Shown here: piece after piece, positions 24,481-33,600 of the stretch | How the letters are laid out: the number at the start of each line of letters is the position of its first letter | Position numbering within the stretch: position 1 is the stretch's first letter | Assembly: GCA_023142995.1 (NCBI GenBank) | Contig: JAGLIM010000009.1 | Span: 1 to 35,214, forward strand | Direction of reading: 5' to 3' | Length of the DNA stretch: 35,214 nt | DNA from: Minisyncoccota bacterium | GTDB taxonomy: Bacteria; Patescibacteriota; Minisyncoccia; JAHIHE01; JAGLIN01 | Notes under the pieces: generated by a model | Databases searched by the model: none | What the model was told of the DNA's origin: nothing | The model's input: only the letters and a program-made list of their open reading frames with translations | Program-made: the position numbers and the translations under genes

Positions 24481-25563
24481 ATGAAAAAACTTAAAATTGC
24501 ATTTTATTCTACAAATGAATTTTCCTGTCCTTTACCCGAAGAGATAATTTATGCTCCGATGGGTTTAGCGCAAAAAGTTGTAACAGAATTAGAAAACAGA
24601 GGGCATAATGTGACACTTTATACTTCAGAAGATTCAAAGATAAAAATAAAAAAAGTAACTGACGGGCTTGTCTCGTATTACAAACTCAAAGATAAAGCGA
24701 TGAGTGGTGGATTTCACGATCAACTGCAAATGACTTTATATGAGCAGCTTTTGGCGTCAAGAATGTATGAGGATTCTCAAAAAGGAAAATATGATATTAT
24801 TCATGCCTTTCATCTTGTGCCGAAAATTTTGCCTTTTGTGAATCTCACAAAGACACCGACAGTTTTTACATTGCACGATCCCATGGATGCCAGTTGGAAT
24901 AAGATAATTAAATATTGCAAATGGAAAAATGAGGCAAACTATGTTTCTATAAGCAATAATCAAAGAAAAGGTATGCCTGATTTGAATTATGTCAAAACAG
25001 TATATAATGGCTTGGATATAAAAAAGTTTAAATTTCAAAAAAAGCATAAAAACTATCTAGCTTTTTTGGGCAGATTTTCTTTTGAAAAGGGAGTTGATAC
25101 GGCTGTGAAAGTTGCTGTAAAATCTGGCGAAAAGATCAAAATTGCTGGAAATATCTGGGGCAGTGGATTCTATGATGAAAAAGTGAAACCATATTTGAAA
25201 AAAGGAGAAATTGAAAATGTCGGACTTTTAGACGAAGATAAATTATCAGATTTTCTTGGTGGCGCGAAAGCTCTTCTATTTCCAATTCGCTGGGAAGAGC
25301 CGTTTGGATTAGTAATGATCGAGGCTATGGCTTGTGGTGTTCCTGTTATCGCTTTTAACATGGGTTCAGCTCCTGAAGTTGTAAAACATGGGAAAACTGG
25401 TTTTATTGTTGAAAACGAAGAAGAAATGATTGAAGCTATAAAGAATATTGATAAGATCAATCGTGAAGATTGTCGAAAGCACGTTGAAGAGAACTTTACT
25501 GTTGAAAAAATGGTTGATGGGTATGAGGAGATCTATAAGAAAGTAATTTTAAAAACAAATTAA
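24481..25563 (+). CDS. GT4-family glycosyltransferase
   Basis: A 360 aa GT-B-fold glycosyltransferase that would move a sugar from a nucleotide donor to an unknown acceptor in envelope or glycan synthesis. The N-terminal acceptor domain begins MKKLKIAFYSTNEF and has APMGLAQKVVTELENRGHNV. The C-terminal donor domain has YLAFLGRFSFEKGVD, IKIAGN and the family-4 signature RWEEPFGLVMIEAMACGVPVIA, with GSAPEVVKHGKTGFIV. The frame is open back to 24460 (TTG), but the ATG at 24481 matches the usual family start. A diverged copy of its last codons (MVDGYEE-YKKV) recurs at 27838. Confidence 0.9.
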   Translation: MKKLKIAFYSTNEFSCPLPEEIIYAPMGLAQKVVTELENRGHNVTLYTSEDSKIKIKKVTDGLVSYYKLKDKAMSGGFHDQLQMTLYEQLLASRMYEDSQKGKYDIIHAFHLVPKILPFVNLTKTPTVFTLHDPMDASWNKIIKYCKWKNEANYVSISNNQRKGMPDLNYVKTVYNGLDIKKFKFQKKHKNYLAFLGRFSFEKGVDTAVKVAVKSGEKIKIAGNIWGSGFYDEKVKPYLKKGEIENVGLLDEDKLSDFLGGAKALLFPIRWEEPFGLVMIEAMACGVPVIAFNMGSAPEVVKHGKTGFIVENEEEMIEAIKNIDKINREDCRKHVEENFTVEKMVDGYEEIYKKVILKTN

Positions 25564-25593
25564 GAATATCTATTTTAATACTAACAAACAAAT

Positions 25594-25884
25594 ATGACAT
25601 CATCCTTCGGTTCAGAATTTATAAATAAAAAATATCCAGAAGTGCCTAAATCAGATCAGGTTAATTCTTCTGTTGACGGTTTTGATGAAGCTAGAAAACC
25701 AATAAAAATAATACCGGAGATGACAAAAAATGAAAAAACTGATTATTGGTTAGAGGCTACAGAAAACTTTCATAAACGTCAACAAGACAATCCAGAATCA
25801 ATGGAATATATCAGAAACGCTTTTCATAATGAATATGTAATCAAACCAGAAAACATTCCAGAAAGCTATTTTAAAAACCAATAA
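25594..25884 (+). CDS. 5' part of a broken PcfJ-like/LRR gene
   Basis: A 96 aa N-terminal piece (MTSSFGSEFINKKYPEVPKSD ... VIKPENIPESYFKNQ) ending in an in-frame TAA at 25882-25884. The same frame continues without another stop to 27804. The residues directly after the stop (RLARELGHGDVEVTDETREQ) look like the natural continuation of this family, whose CPR members I recall as one long protein. A sense codon has therefore probably become TAA, by mutation, sequencing error or, less likely, readthrough. It starts at an ATG 30 bp after the glycosyltransferase stop. Confidence 0.7.
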   Translation: MTSSFGSEFINKKYPEVPKSDQVNSSVDGFDEARKPIKIIPEMTKNEKTDYWLEATENFHKRQQDNPESMEYIRNAFHNEYVIKPENIPESYFKNQ

Positions 25885-26061
25885 AGACTAGCTAGAGAAC
25901 TAGGACATGGAGATGTTGAAGTTACAGATGAAACAAGAGAACAAGGCACAGAAATTATCATCAATGATCAAAAAACTACATTAGATAAGTGGACAAACTA
26001 TCTTTTATCCAAAGATGCTGACATCTATCCAATATTCGCTAAATACTGGACATTTCGCAGT

Positions 26062-27804
26062 ATGACTAAACTTTCAAGCTATGACAAAGAGAAGAAATCT
26101 TTTGGAAATCGTAGAAAAGATACAGTTTCCCCGTTTCCAGATTTAAATCGTGAAGCATTTTCTTATGTAATTGATATTATTGTTAAAAAAGCAAACAAAG
26201 AAAAGATAGAAATTCAAGAAGATAACCCAGAACTACAAAAACTAATTCAAAGCGAAAACTTTGGAAAACTCTATGCTTATGCCATAGAAAAGGTTACTCC
26301 AGCAGAAGAAAATGAATTACTGACAATCGAAGGGGAATGGATGAAATACGATAAAGATTCTGACCATATGCCATTAGTAGAATCATTACAGGGTCATGGA
26401 ACAGGTTGGTGTACAGTAGGAGAATCAACAGCAGAAGCACAACTTAAAGAAGGAGATTTCTATGTCTATTACTCAAATGATAAAGACAATAACCCAACAA
26501 TCCCAAGAGTGGCAATTCGTATGGAAGGAGATCAAATCGGAGAAGTTCGTGGAATAGCCCCAGACCAAAATCTTGATAATGAAATTCAAGATGTATTAGA
26601 TGAAAAGCTATCTGAATTTACAGATAAAGAAAAATATGAAAAGAAAACAGCTGATATGAAATTTCTTACTGAAATAGAAAAAAAGATCAGTAAAAACGAA
26701 GAATTAAAAATAGATGATCTCAAATTCCTTTATGAAATTGACTCTAAAATTGAAGGATTTGGTCATGAGGACGATCCGAGGATTGGGGAGATTACAGAAG
26801 AAAGGGATATTAAAAAAGATCTTTCTGTGATCTTTCAATGTCAGGCAGATCAAGTCGCGCTTTCAACAGACAAATTAAATGAAACTACAATTGTTCTTAA
26901 AGATAATATGAATTCTTATGAGAGTGAATACGCAAATTTTCCAGATAGTTTGACTTATATTGTTGGAAGCTTAAGTTTTGAAGGTAGTGATTTAGAAGAG
27001 TTAAATTTTAATTTATCATCAATTAGTGGGGATTTAAGTTTTCGGAATAGTCAAATCAAAAAATTGCCTTCAAATTTAACTTCAATCGGTGGAGAACTAG
27101 ATATTTCTGATAGCCAGATAAAAGAACTTTCTTCAAAATTAGCTAGAATTGGTGGAAGTGTTTTTTTACGAGGGAGTCAGATAGAAGAACTTCCTGATAG
27201 TCTAATTTCAATCGGTGAATATATAAATCTTGAAAATAGCAAACTAAAAAAGTTTCCTCCAAATCTGATTTTAAATAATACAAAGTTTGATCTTACAAAC
27301 AGCCAGATCAAAGAACTTCCTGACAATCTAACTTCAATCGGTGGAAATTTACATCTTTATAAAAGTCAAATCAAAGAACTTCCTAAAAATTTAACATCAA
27401 TTAATGGAAGTTTACATCTTTATGATAGTCAAATAGAAAAGCTTCCCGACAATTTAGTTTCAATTAGTGGAAATTTGTATATTGGAGATAGTGAATTAAA
27501 AGAATTGCCTTCAGGCTTAACTTCAATTGGTGGAAATTTAGATCTTACAAATAATAAATTAGAAGAATTTCCCAATAGTTTAATCTCAGTCGGTGGTAGT
27601 GTGCTTCTTGGATATAGTCATCTTAAAGAATTTCCTAAAAATCTAACTTCAATCGGCGGATCTTTGGATATCAAAAATAGCAAACTGAAAGAATTTCCTA
27701 AAAACCTAACTTTAATCGGCGGAAGCCTATATCTTGACGAGGATCAGGTTAAAAATTTGCCATCAAATATAAAAGATATAGTCAAAGGAGAAATTTCAAG
27801 TTAA
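26062..27804 (+). CDS. PcfJ-like/LRR protein (3' part of the broken gene)
   Basis: 580 aa from the first ATG after the TAA at 25882, in the same frame as the 25594 piece. Residues 1-50 (YDKEKKSFGNRRKDTVSPFPDLNR) continue the upstream domain. Residues about 92-180 resemble the PcfJ-like core, with GTGWCTVGESTA (W116, C117), GDFYVYYS and IGEVRGIAPDQNLD. From about 295 to 575 there are about 13 leucine-rich repeats of 21 residues (consensus LTSIGGNLxLxxSQIKELPxN), fairly uniform at the DNA level (63 bp), so they expanded recently or are homogenised. No signal peptide. The function of such proteins in CPR is unknown; LRRs suggest protein binding. Whether this part is translated alone is uncertain. 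Confidence 0.75.
   Translation: MTKLSSYDKEKKSFGNRRKDTVSPFPDLNREAFSYVIDIIVKKANKEKIEIQEDNPELQKLIQSENFGKLYAYAIEKVTPAEENELLTIEGEWMKYDKDSDHMPLVESLQGHGTGWCTVGESTAEAQLKEGDFYVYYSNDKDNNPTIPRVAIRMEGDQIGEVRGIAPDQNLDNEIQDVLDEKLSEFTDKEKYEKKTADMKFLTEIEKKISKNEELKIDDLKFLYEIDSKIEGFGHEDDPRIGEITEERDIKKDLSVIFQCQADQVALSTDKLNETTIVLKDNMNSYESEYANFPDSLTYIVGSLSFEGSDLEELNFNLSSISGDLSFRNSQIKKLPSNLTSIGGELDISDSQIKELSSKLARIGGSVFLRGSQIEELPDSLISIGEYINLENSKLKKFPPNLILNNTKFDLTNSQIKELPDNLTSIGGNLHLYKSQIKELPKNLTSINGSLHLYDSQIEKLPDNLVSISGNLYIGDSELKELPSGLTSIGGNLDLTNNKLEEFPNSLISVGGSVLLGYSHLKEFPKNLTSIGGSLDIKNSKLKEFPKNLTLIGGSLYLDEDQVKNLPSNIKDIVKGEISS
26952..27770 (+). repeat. 63 bp tandem LRR-coding repeats
   Basis: About 13 in-frame units of 63 bp encode 21-residue leucine-rich repeats. 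Recurrent blocks are 'aacttcaatcggtgga' and 'agtcaaatcaaagaactt'. The units differ mostly by point changes, and the repeats fill the 3' half of the gene. Confidence 0.85.
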
Positions 27805-27837
27805 AATTATAATTATTATATAGTGTAATTTAGGACA

Positions 27838-27873
27838 ATGGTCGATGGATATGAGGAAACTTATAAAAAAGTA
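27838..27873 (+). pseudogene. Remnant of a glycosyltransferase 3' end
   Basis: The codons atg-gtc-gat-gga-tat-gag-gaa (MVDGYEETYKKV) match the last codons of the GT4 gene (MVDGYEEIYKKV, from 25510) at 31 of 37 bases, and most differences are synonymous. The match starts abruptly, 33 bp after the LRR gene, and the frame continues for about 40 unrelated codons. It looks like the tail of a related glycosyltransferase gene left after a deletion or insertion. The rest of the gap 27805-28064 is AT-rich with two TATAAT-like matches but no clear gene. Confidence 0.7.
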
Positions 27874-28000
27874 TTAAGCATTAAACAACCTTTGCATAAA
27901 ATTTTCTTTTTTAAAGATAAAGTTTTATGCTATAATGTAAATATTCCTAAAATTAGATGTTTTTGTGGTATAATAAAGTTTAAATATTGTTTAAATTTAA

Positions 28001-28046
28001 AATAAAAAAATACTATTACTGTCTAAATAAATTGACTGTAATAGTA
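28001..28046 (-). terminator. Terminator of the small - strand gene
   Basis: The arms tactattactgtc (28011-28023) and gactgtaatagta (28034-28046) pair with one mismatch. On the - strand the stem is followed by tttttttatt. It lies just past the stop of the 28065-28265 gene. Confidence 0.7.
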
Positions 28047-28064
28047 ATTATCTGTTATTATTAT

Positions 28065-28265
28065 TTATTTTTTAGTAATAGCAACAAGATATATCATACT
28101 ATTTATAGAGCCACGATGAGAATGACTCTGTGCTGAATTCTTAAAGCTAGAAATTTCATAGTCTTTTTTTTCAAGATCTTGATAAAATCTATCTTCTTCC
28201 GAAGCTTTAACCTTGTATACATTGGCTCCTAAATGTTCAGAACCTTCAATTTTTGGGTAAATCAT
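28065..28265 (-). CDS. Small protein of unknown function
   Basis: A 66 aa protein (MIYPKIEGSEHLGANVYKVKA ... HSHRGSINSMIYLVAITKK) with no recognised family and no membrane segment. It is convincing as a gene because it has its own signals: an SD (aaggaga, - strand of 28273-28279) 7 bases from the ATG, a promoter at 28296-28324, and a terminator after the stop. The sequence suggests a compact alpha/beta fold. It is one of two - strand genes in the window. Confidence 0.7.
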   Translation of the reverse strand: MIYPKIEGSEHLGANVYKVKASEEDRFYQDLEKKDYEISSFKNSAQSHSHRGSINSMIYLVAITKK

Positions 28266-28295
28266 TCTTTTATCTCCTTTGTGTTAGTAACAATT

Positions 28296-28324
28296 AATCT
28301 ATCACAATATTTTTGAAAAGTCAA
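28296..28324 (-). promoter_or_regulatory. Sigma70-type promoter for the small - strand gene
   Basis: On the - strand TTGACT (28319-28324), a 17 bp spacer, and TAGATT (28296-28301). Transcription would start about 25 bases upstream of the ATG at 28265, leaving room for the SD. Confidence 0.65.
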
Positions 28325-28426
28325 ATATATATGGATGAAATCTGAAACTGTATTTGAATTTCAATATGATGTAAAATATATGAAATTTGATTTGCAAAAT
28401 ATTTTTTAAAATATAAATCAATCAAA

Positions 28427-30475
28427 ATGCTAAATAATTTTTTCAATCCTAAATCAATTGCTGTTATTGGCGCATCGTCTAATAGAGAAAAGCTAGGATA
28501 TGGGATGTTAAGGAACATTCTTGATCATAGTTATTGCGGGAAAGTTTATCCAGTGAATCTAAAATATAATAAAGTTCAGGGGATAAAAGCTTATCCAAGC
28601 GTTTTAGACATAAAACAAAAAATTGATTTAGCTGTTATCGTTATACCTGCGCGAGCAGTTAACTTTGTTTTGACTGAATGCGGAGAGGCAAAGATCAAAA
28701 ATGTTATAATTATAAGCGCTGGATTTAAAGAAATAGGAAAAGAGGGAAATGTTCTTGAGCGAAAAATGAAAGAAATTGCAAAAAAATATAAGATCAATGT
28801 TCTTGGTCCGAATTGTCTTGGAATTTTAGATTCAACAAACAATTTAAATGCTTCTTTCGCCGAAGGAATGGTTCAAAAAGGTTCAATTGGATTTATTTCT
28901 CAATCAGGGGCGATATGTACCGGAATGCTTGATTGGGCAAATTTGAATAATGTAGGATTTTCAAGATTTGTGAGTATGGGAAATAAGGCAATGATCTCTG
29001 AGATAGAGCTATTAGAATTTTTTAAGACTGACAAGAAGACAAAAGTAGTCTTGGCTTACTTAGAAAGTATTGAAAGAGGAAAAGAATTTATGAAAGTTGC
29101 TGCGGAGCTTGCGAAGACCAAGCCTCTTTTTATAATTAAACCTGGAACAAGTAAAGCCTCATGTGATGCGATGAAATCTCATACTGGAGCGCTTGCTAAT
29201 AGTGAAGAAGCGATTAAAGTTGCTTTTTCTCAAGCTGGTATTGTCCGTGTGAATAATCTTGAAGAACTATTCAATGTTGCAAAGTTGCTTTCTCGTTATG
29301 ATAGTCTAAGTAGCAATAGGATCGCTATTATCACAAATGCTGGTGGTCCAGGAGTGATCTCTACTGATGAAGTAGAAGAGAATGGTTTTAAAATGGCAGC
29401 TTTTAGAAAAGAAACAACGAATATTTTGAAAAAAGGATTACCGCCTACAGCAAATATACATAATCCAGTCGATGTGATTGGTGATGCTAAAGCTGATAGA
29501 TATGAAGTTGCGATCAAAGCGTTGTTAGCTGATAAGAATGTTAGTGGAATAATTTCTATTTTAACTCCGCAGAAAACAACTGAAATAAAAAAGACAGCAG
29601 ATGTTCTTGTAAAAAATTCAAAAAAAAGTTCAAAGCCAGTTCTGGCAAGTTTTATTGGAGGAGTTTCAATTGAAAATGAGGTTAAGATGCTTAATGAAAG
29701 TTCTTTAGCCTGTTATAACTATCCTTCGCAAGCAGCATTTTCGTTGGGAAAACTTTGGCAATATAAAAAGGCAAAGAAAAATGCTGCAAATTATTTAAGA
29801 ATGTTAAATAACAATAGAAGTAATTTAGATAATAAAGAAGTGTTAGATGATAGTCTGGATTTTATCCAATCACTTAATATTTTAAAGTCTTATAAAATTC
29901 CAATAGTAAAATCTCTCTTAGCAAAGAATTATTTTGAAGCTGTTAGTCTTGCTAAAAAAATAGGATATCCAGTTGCCTTGAAGATATCTTCAAATAAGAT
30001 CAGTCATAAGACTGAAGTTGGAGGAGTAAAAATAAACATAAATAGTGATTTGGAAGTTAAGGAATATTTTGATCAAGCCAGTAAAAAACTTGGTGACAAA
30101 CTAGATGGAATAATTATTCAACCTATGGTCAAAGGAGCAGAAATAATTTTAGGAGTAAAAAAAGATGAAAATTTTGGACATTTGATAATGTTTGGTCTTG
30201 GAGGAATTTTTACAGAAATTACGAAAGATGTTTCTTTTAGATTTGCGCCAATTGATAAAACAGAAGCATTAAAAATGATAAAAGAAATAAAGTCATTTAA
30301 GATTCTGGATGGATATCGAAATTTGCCTAAAGTAAATTTGGATTCTATCGCAGATGCTTTAGTTGGTTTATCTAATCTAATATCTGAACATAAAGAAGTT
30401 AAAGAATTAGATATAAATCCTTTAATTGTAACAGAAAAAGAGTGCTTCGCAGTTGATGTTCGGATTGAAATATGA
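28427..30475 (+). CDS. ADP-forming acyl-CoA (acetyl-CoA) synthetase, fused subunits
   Basis: Makes ATP from ADP and phosphate while cleaving acetyl-CoA or a related acyl-CoA (acetate-forming energy conservation), through a phosphohistidine. The 682 aa cover the full alpha-beta fusion: CoA-binding domain (NPKSIAVIGASSNREKLGY), succinyl-CoA-ligase-like domains (GPNCLGILDSTN, GFISQSGAICTGMLDW, SMGNKAMISEIELLEF), the phospho-His loop KSHTGALA (His252), ITNAGGPGVISTDE, and a C-terminal ATP-grasp part (GYPVALKISSNKISHKTEVGGV, MFGLGGIFTEITKDVSFR, ELDINPLIV). Starts at an ATG without SD; probably its own transcript, as the neighbour upstream is on the - strand. Confidence 0.93.
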   Translation: MLNNFFNPKSIAVIGASSNREKLGYGMLRNILDHSYCGKVYPVNLKYNKVQGIKAYPSVLDIKQKIDLAVIVIPARAVNFVLTECGEAKIKNVIIISAGFKEIGKEGNVLERKMKEIAKKYKINVLGPNCLGILDSTNNLNASFAEGMVQKGSIGFISQSGAICTGMLDWANLNNVGFSRFVSMGNKAMISEIELLEFFKTDKKTKVVLAYLESIERGKEFMKVAAELAKTKPLFIIKPGTSKASCDAMKSHTGALANSEEAIKVAFSQAGIVRVNNLEELFNVAKLLSRYDSLSSNRIAIITNAGGPGVISTDEVEENGFKMAAFRKETTNILKKGLPPTANIHNPVDVIGDAKADRYEVAIKALLADKNVSGIISILTPQKTTEIKKTADVLVKNSKKSSKPVLASFIGGVSIENEVKMLNESSLACYNYPSQAAFSLGKLWQYKKAKKNAANYLRMLNNNRSNLDNKEVLDDSLDFIQSLNILKSYKIPIVKSLLAKNYFEAVSLAKKIGYPVALKISSNKISHKTEVGGVKININSDLEVKEYFDQASKKLGDKLDGIIIQPMVKGAEIILGVKKDENFGHLIMFGLGGIFTEITKDVSFRFAPIDKTEALKMIKEIKSFKILDGYRNLPKVNLDSIADALVGLSNLISEHKEVKELDINPLIVTEKECFAVDVRIEI

Positions 30476-30535
30476 TATGAATGATTTTAATTTGATATTT
30501 CAACGATTTACAATATATTTTAGATAGATTTCTAA

Positions 30536-30650
30536 CGGAGTCCTTGCACTGAAATAAATTCAGCATAAATTTCACAATGGAGAAGCTTCATAAGATTAAT
30601 GAAGTTCGTAAGAGTTATGATATTTCACCCTTGCTTTCGCAAGGACTCCA
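30536..30650 (-). repeat. ~115 bp intergenic repeat, copy 2 (inverted)
   Basis: Read on the - strand it begins ggagtccttgcgaaagcaagg and ends cagtgcaaggactccg, aligning along its length with the copy at 10490-10605. Its first stem is ccttgc/gcaagg (30629-30644 on the + strand) with the same GAAA loop. It lies in the 204 bp gap between the acyl-CoA synthetase stop and the giant exported protein start. Confidence 0.75.
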
Positions 30651-30679
30651 TAAAAGGATTTTATTTTAATTTAATCTCT

Positions 30680-33600
30680 ATGTCCCAAAAAACCAAAGCA
30701 AAGATTAAAAAAACATCTCTCATTTCAATAGCGTTTTCTTTAAGCGTTGCGATGGTTATTGCTGTAGCCTCTTTTTTAAACATTTCTTTTTTTCCTCCAA
30801 AGATAGATATTCCCCAAACCCAAGCTTCAGGAGAAATACCAATCTACCGTTCCGTAGGTAATACATCAGATAATCTTAATACTAACAACAGAACTGTTAC
30901 TATTTCAGGAACAACTGCTACTTTTTCAGACACAATGCCAGATAACATTGGAGTAGGAGATGTCTTGCAATATCAAGTATCAAGCACATACCACATTGCC
31001 TTTATTTCGGGGAGAACAAGCTCTACTATTTATACTATCCAATCAAGAGACGGAACAACACCTCCAACAACTTGCATAACAGGAACAACTGTTAATATCT
31101 ACAGAGCCCATCTTCATCTTGATGATTGGGAAGATCAAGTAATAGAAGATGTTAATCCCAGTATTCACGATAATGTAGATCAAGATGTTTTAATGCCAAA
31201 CACAGATCTTACCGCTAACAACTCAATCGCAATGGTTCCTTGCTATGCCGCAATAAGTGTTGATAACCTAGCAGTTACTATTGAAGGTTGGACTACTGAT
31301 GTTGATAGTTATATTAAGGTTTATACTCCTGTGGCGAGTAGTGAGGTTGGGGTTAGTCAGAGGCATGATGGAACCGCAGGAACAGGATATAGGCTTATCA
31401 GAACCTCAGGTACTTGGGCTAGAGTATTATATATTCAAGAAGATTATGTCAGAATAGAAGGTTTGTCTATCTCTTCAGATACAAGTTACAACAAAATACT
31501 TGAATATGACGGAGTAGGCGAGTTGAGGATATCCCATAGTTTGCTTCATAATAATTCTACATATAATATATTGATTATTAATAGCGGTTCAGTAATTAAA
31601 ATATGGAATAATATTATATATAATGCAGGAAGTCGTGAAGGTATAAAATGTCATCTTTCTGCTGTTGATGCTAAAGCGTATATTTATAACAACACTATTG
31701 TTGACTGTGGTCAGGCTGGTATGTATGGTGCTATTAAAGTTTTCTATGCAGACTATCTTTATTTAAAAAATAATATAGTTCAGGATGAAAGTAGTAGTTT
31801 GTGTTATTATATTTCAGATATTGGAACATTTATCCATTCAAACAATATTTCTGAAGATGACAGATCTCCTGATAATGATTATGATAATAAAGTCGTTACT
31901 TTTGTAGACGAAGCTAACGATAATTTTCATCTTTCAGTTAATGATACTTCCGCCAAAGATTCTGGAGCTGATTTATCCGCAGACGCAAATTTATCTTTTT
32001 CTGATGATATTGATGGAACTCCAAGACCTCAAAATACAGTTTGGGATATTGGAGCGGATGAGCATATCATTGTAAATGATATTACCATTTCTGATCTTTC
32101 TGCTTCAGCTATAACCACTACTGGTTTTAATACTTCAATTAATTTCACAGATGATGATAATTCCAACGCAGTTGTTACTCTTTATTATTGCGATAACACG
32201 GCTTTGTCTGGTTGCAATCCTGAAGCAGGAATTTCAGCTGTAATGTCCAGAGGTTCAACTACTTATACAACTACAGTATCAGGATTGCCAGAAAACACTC
32301 CTGGACATGAATACAACTTAAGAGTAATTGCCACAGACGCAGATGGAACAACAGGTTCTCCTTTAAACACTACTGTTGCTTTAGAGACTCCAGACATTAC
32401 TGCTCCTGCTATGATCTCTGATTTAAACTTTTCTTATTCAACTTCAGATAGTATTAAACTAACATGGACAGCTCCAGGAGATGATGGAAATTCAGGCACA
32501 GCTACTTTGTATGATGTTAGATATTCTGCTACTGCTATTGCCAATGATACTGATTTTAATAATGCTACCGAAGCAACAGGAGAACCAAGTCCAAGTGTTG
32601 CTGGTTTAAGCGAGAATTTAATAATTACAGGATTAATTCCTGAAACTCCTTATTATTTTGCTATTAAAACGAGTGATGAAATTCCTAATGTAAGCGAGTT
32701 GAGTAATGTATTAAATAATGCTACTCCTAACGCTACTACTGTTAATGTTGGGAATTGCGAATATGTGGATGTTAATACAGCGGTTGGCGTGGCGAGTTCT
32801 GGAGATACAGTTGTTGTGTCTGCTGGAAACTGCACTTGGACTTCTCATATTTCTATCCCTGACGACAAAAAAATTATATTGCAAGGAGCAGGAATGGATT
32901 CAACTGTAATTACAAGAAATGGAACGGCAATCAGGATGAATCAGTCAGGTTCTCGTGTTACGGGTTTTGGTTTTATATTATCAAGCGGGGACAGTATAAT
33001 TGGTGTTAAAGGTAAAAGTTGGCGTATAGATCATTGCCGATTTAACAATACTGCTGAAGTTTTTAAGGTTGCAATTACTGCAGATGGATATAATGTTTCA
33101 CAATATCCAACTGGATTAATAGATAATTGTATTTTTATTAATAGCAGAGTGTTAGTTAATGGGGGTGGTACCTTTGAGCAAATGTCTGGTATTTGGGATG
33201 ATCCTCTTGATCTTGGAACAGATGACGCGGTGTATGTTGAAGATTGTATTTTCCCACACTCTGTATTTTCAAATGCTATGGATGGAAATAGAGGTGCAAA
33301 AAGTGTTATTCGATTTAATAGTATTACGAATACTTATTTAGAATTTCATTCGTTACAAGGTGATGATACAAGAGCGTATAGAAAATGGGAAATCTATGGG
33401 AATACTATCCACTCAGATACATCAAGCGTATATCTTCCAATACGCATAATAGCTGGCACTGGTGTAGTTTTTAACAATGCAATATCAGGAGATTGGAACG
33501 GAAGAGTTATAAATTTTTACAACAGGCGTTGTTATGATTCAATCGGTGTTGCTGGTTTCTGTGATGGCAGTTCAACTTGGGATGGAAATCAAGAGGCGAA

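Noticed and set aside
25882-25884. Reassigned TAA codon as the explanation of the broken LRR gene
   Set aside because: TAA ends many other intact genes in the window, so a general reassignment is not possible.
27931-27974. Two TATAAT boxes on the + strand
   Set aside because: No plausible -35 box precedes either, and no + strand gene follows before 28427. Chance matches are expected in such AT-rich DNA.
32718-33341. + strand frames at 32718-32909 and 33159-33341
   Set aside because: Out-of-frame shadows of the giant protein, whose own frame has no stop through this region.
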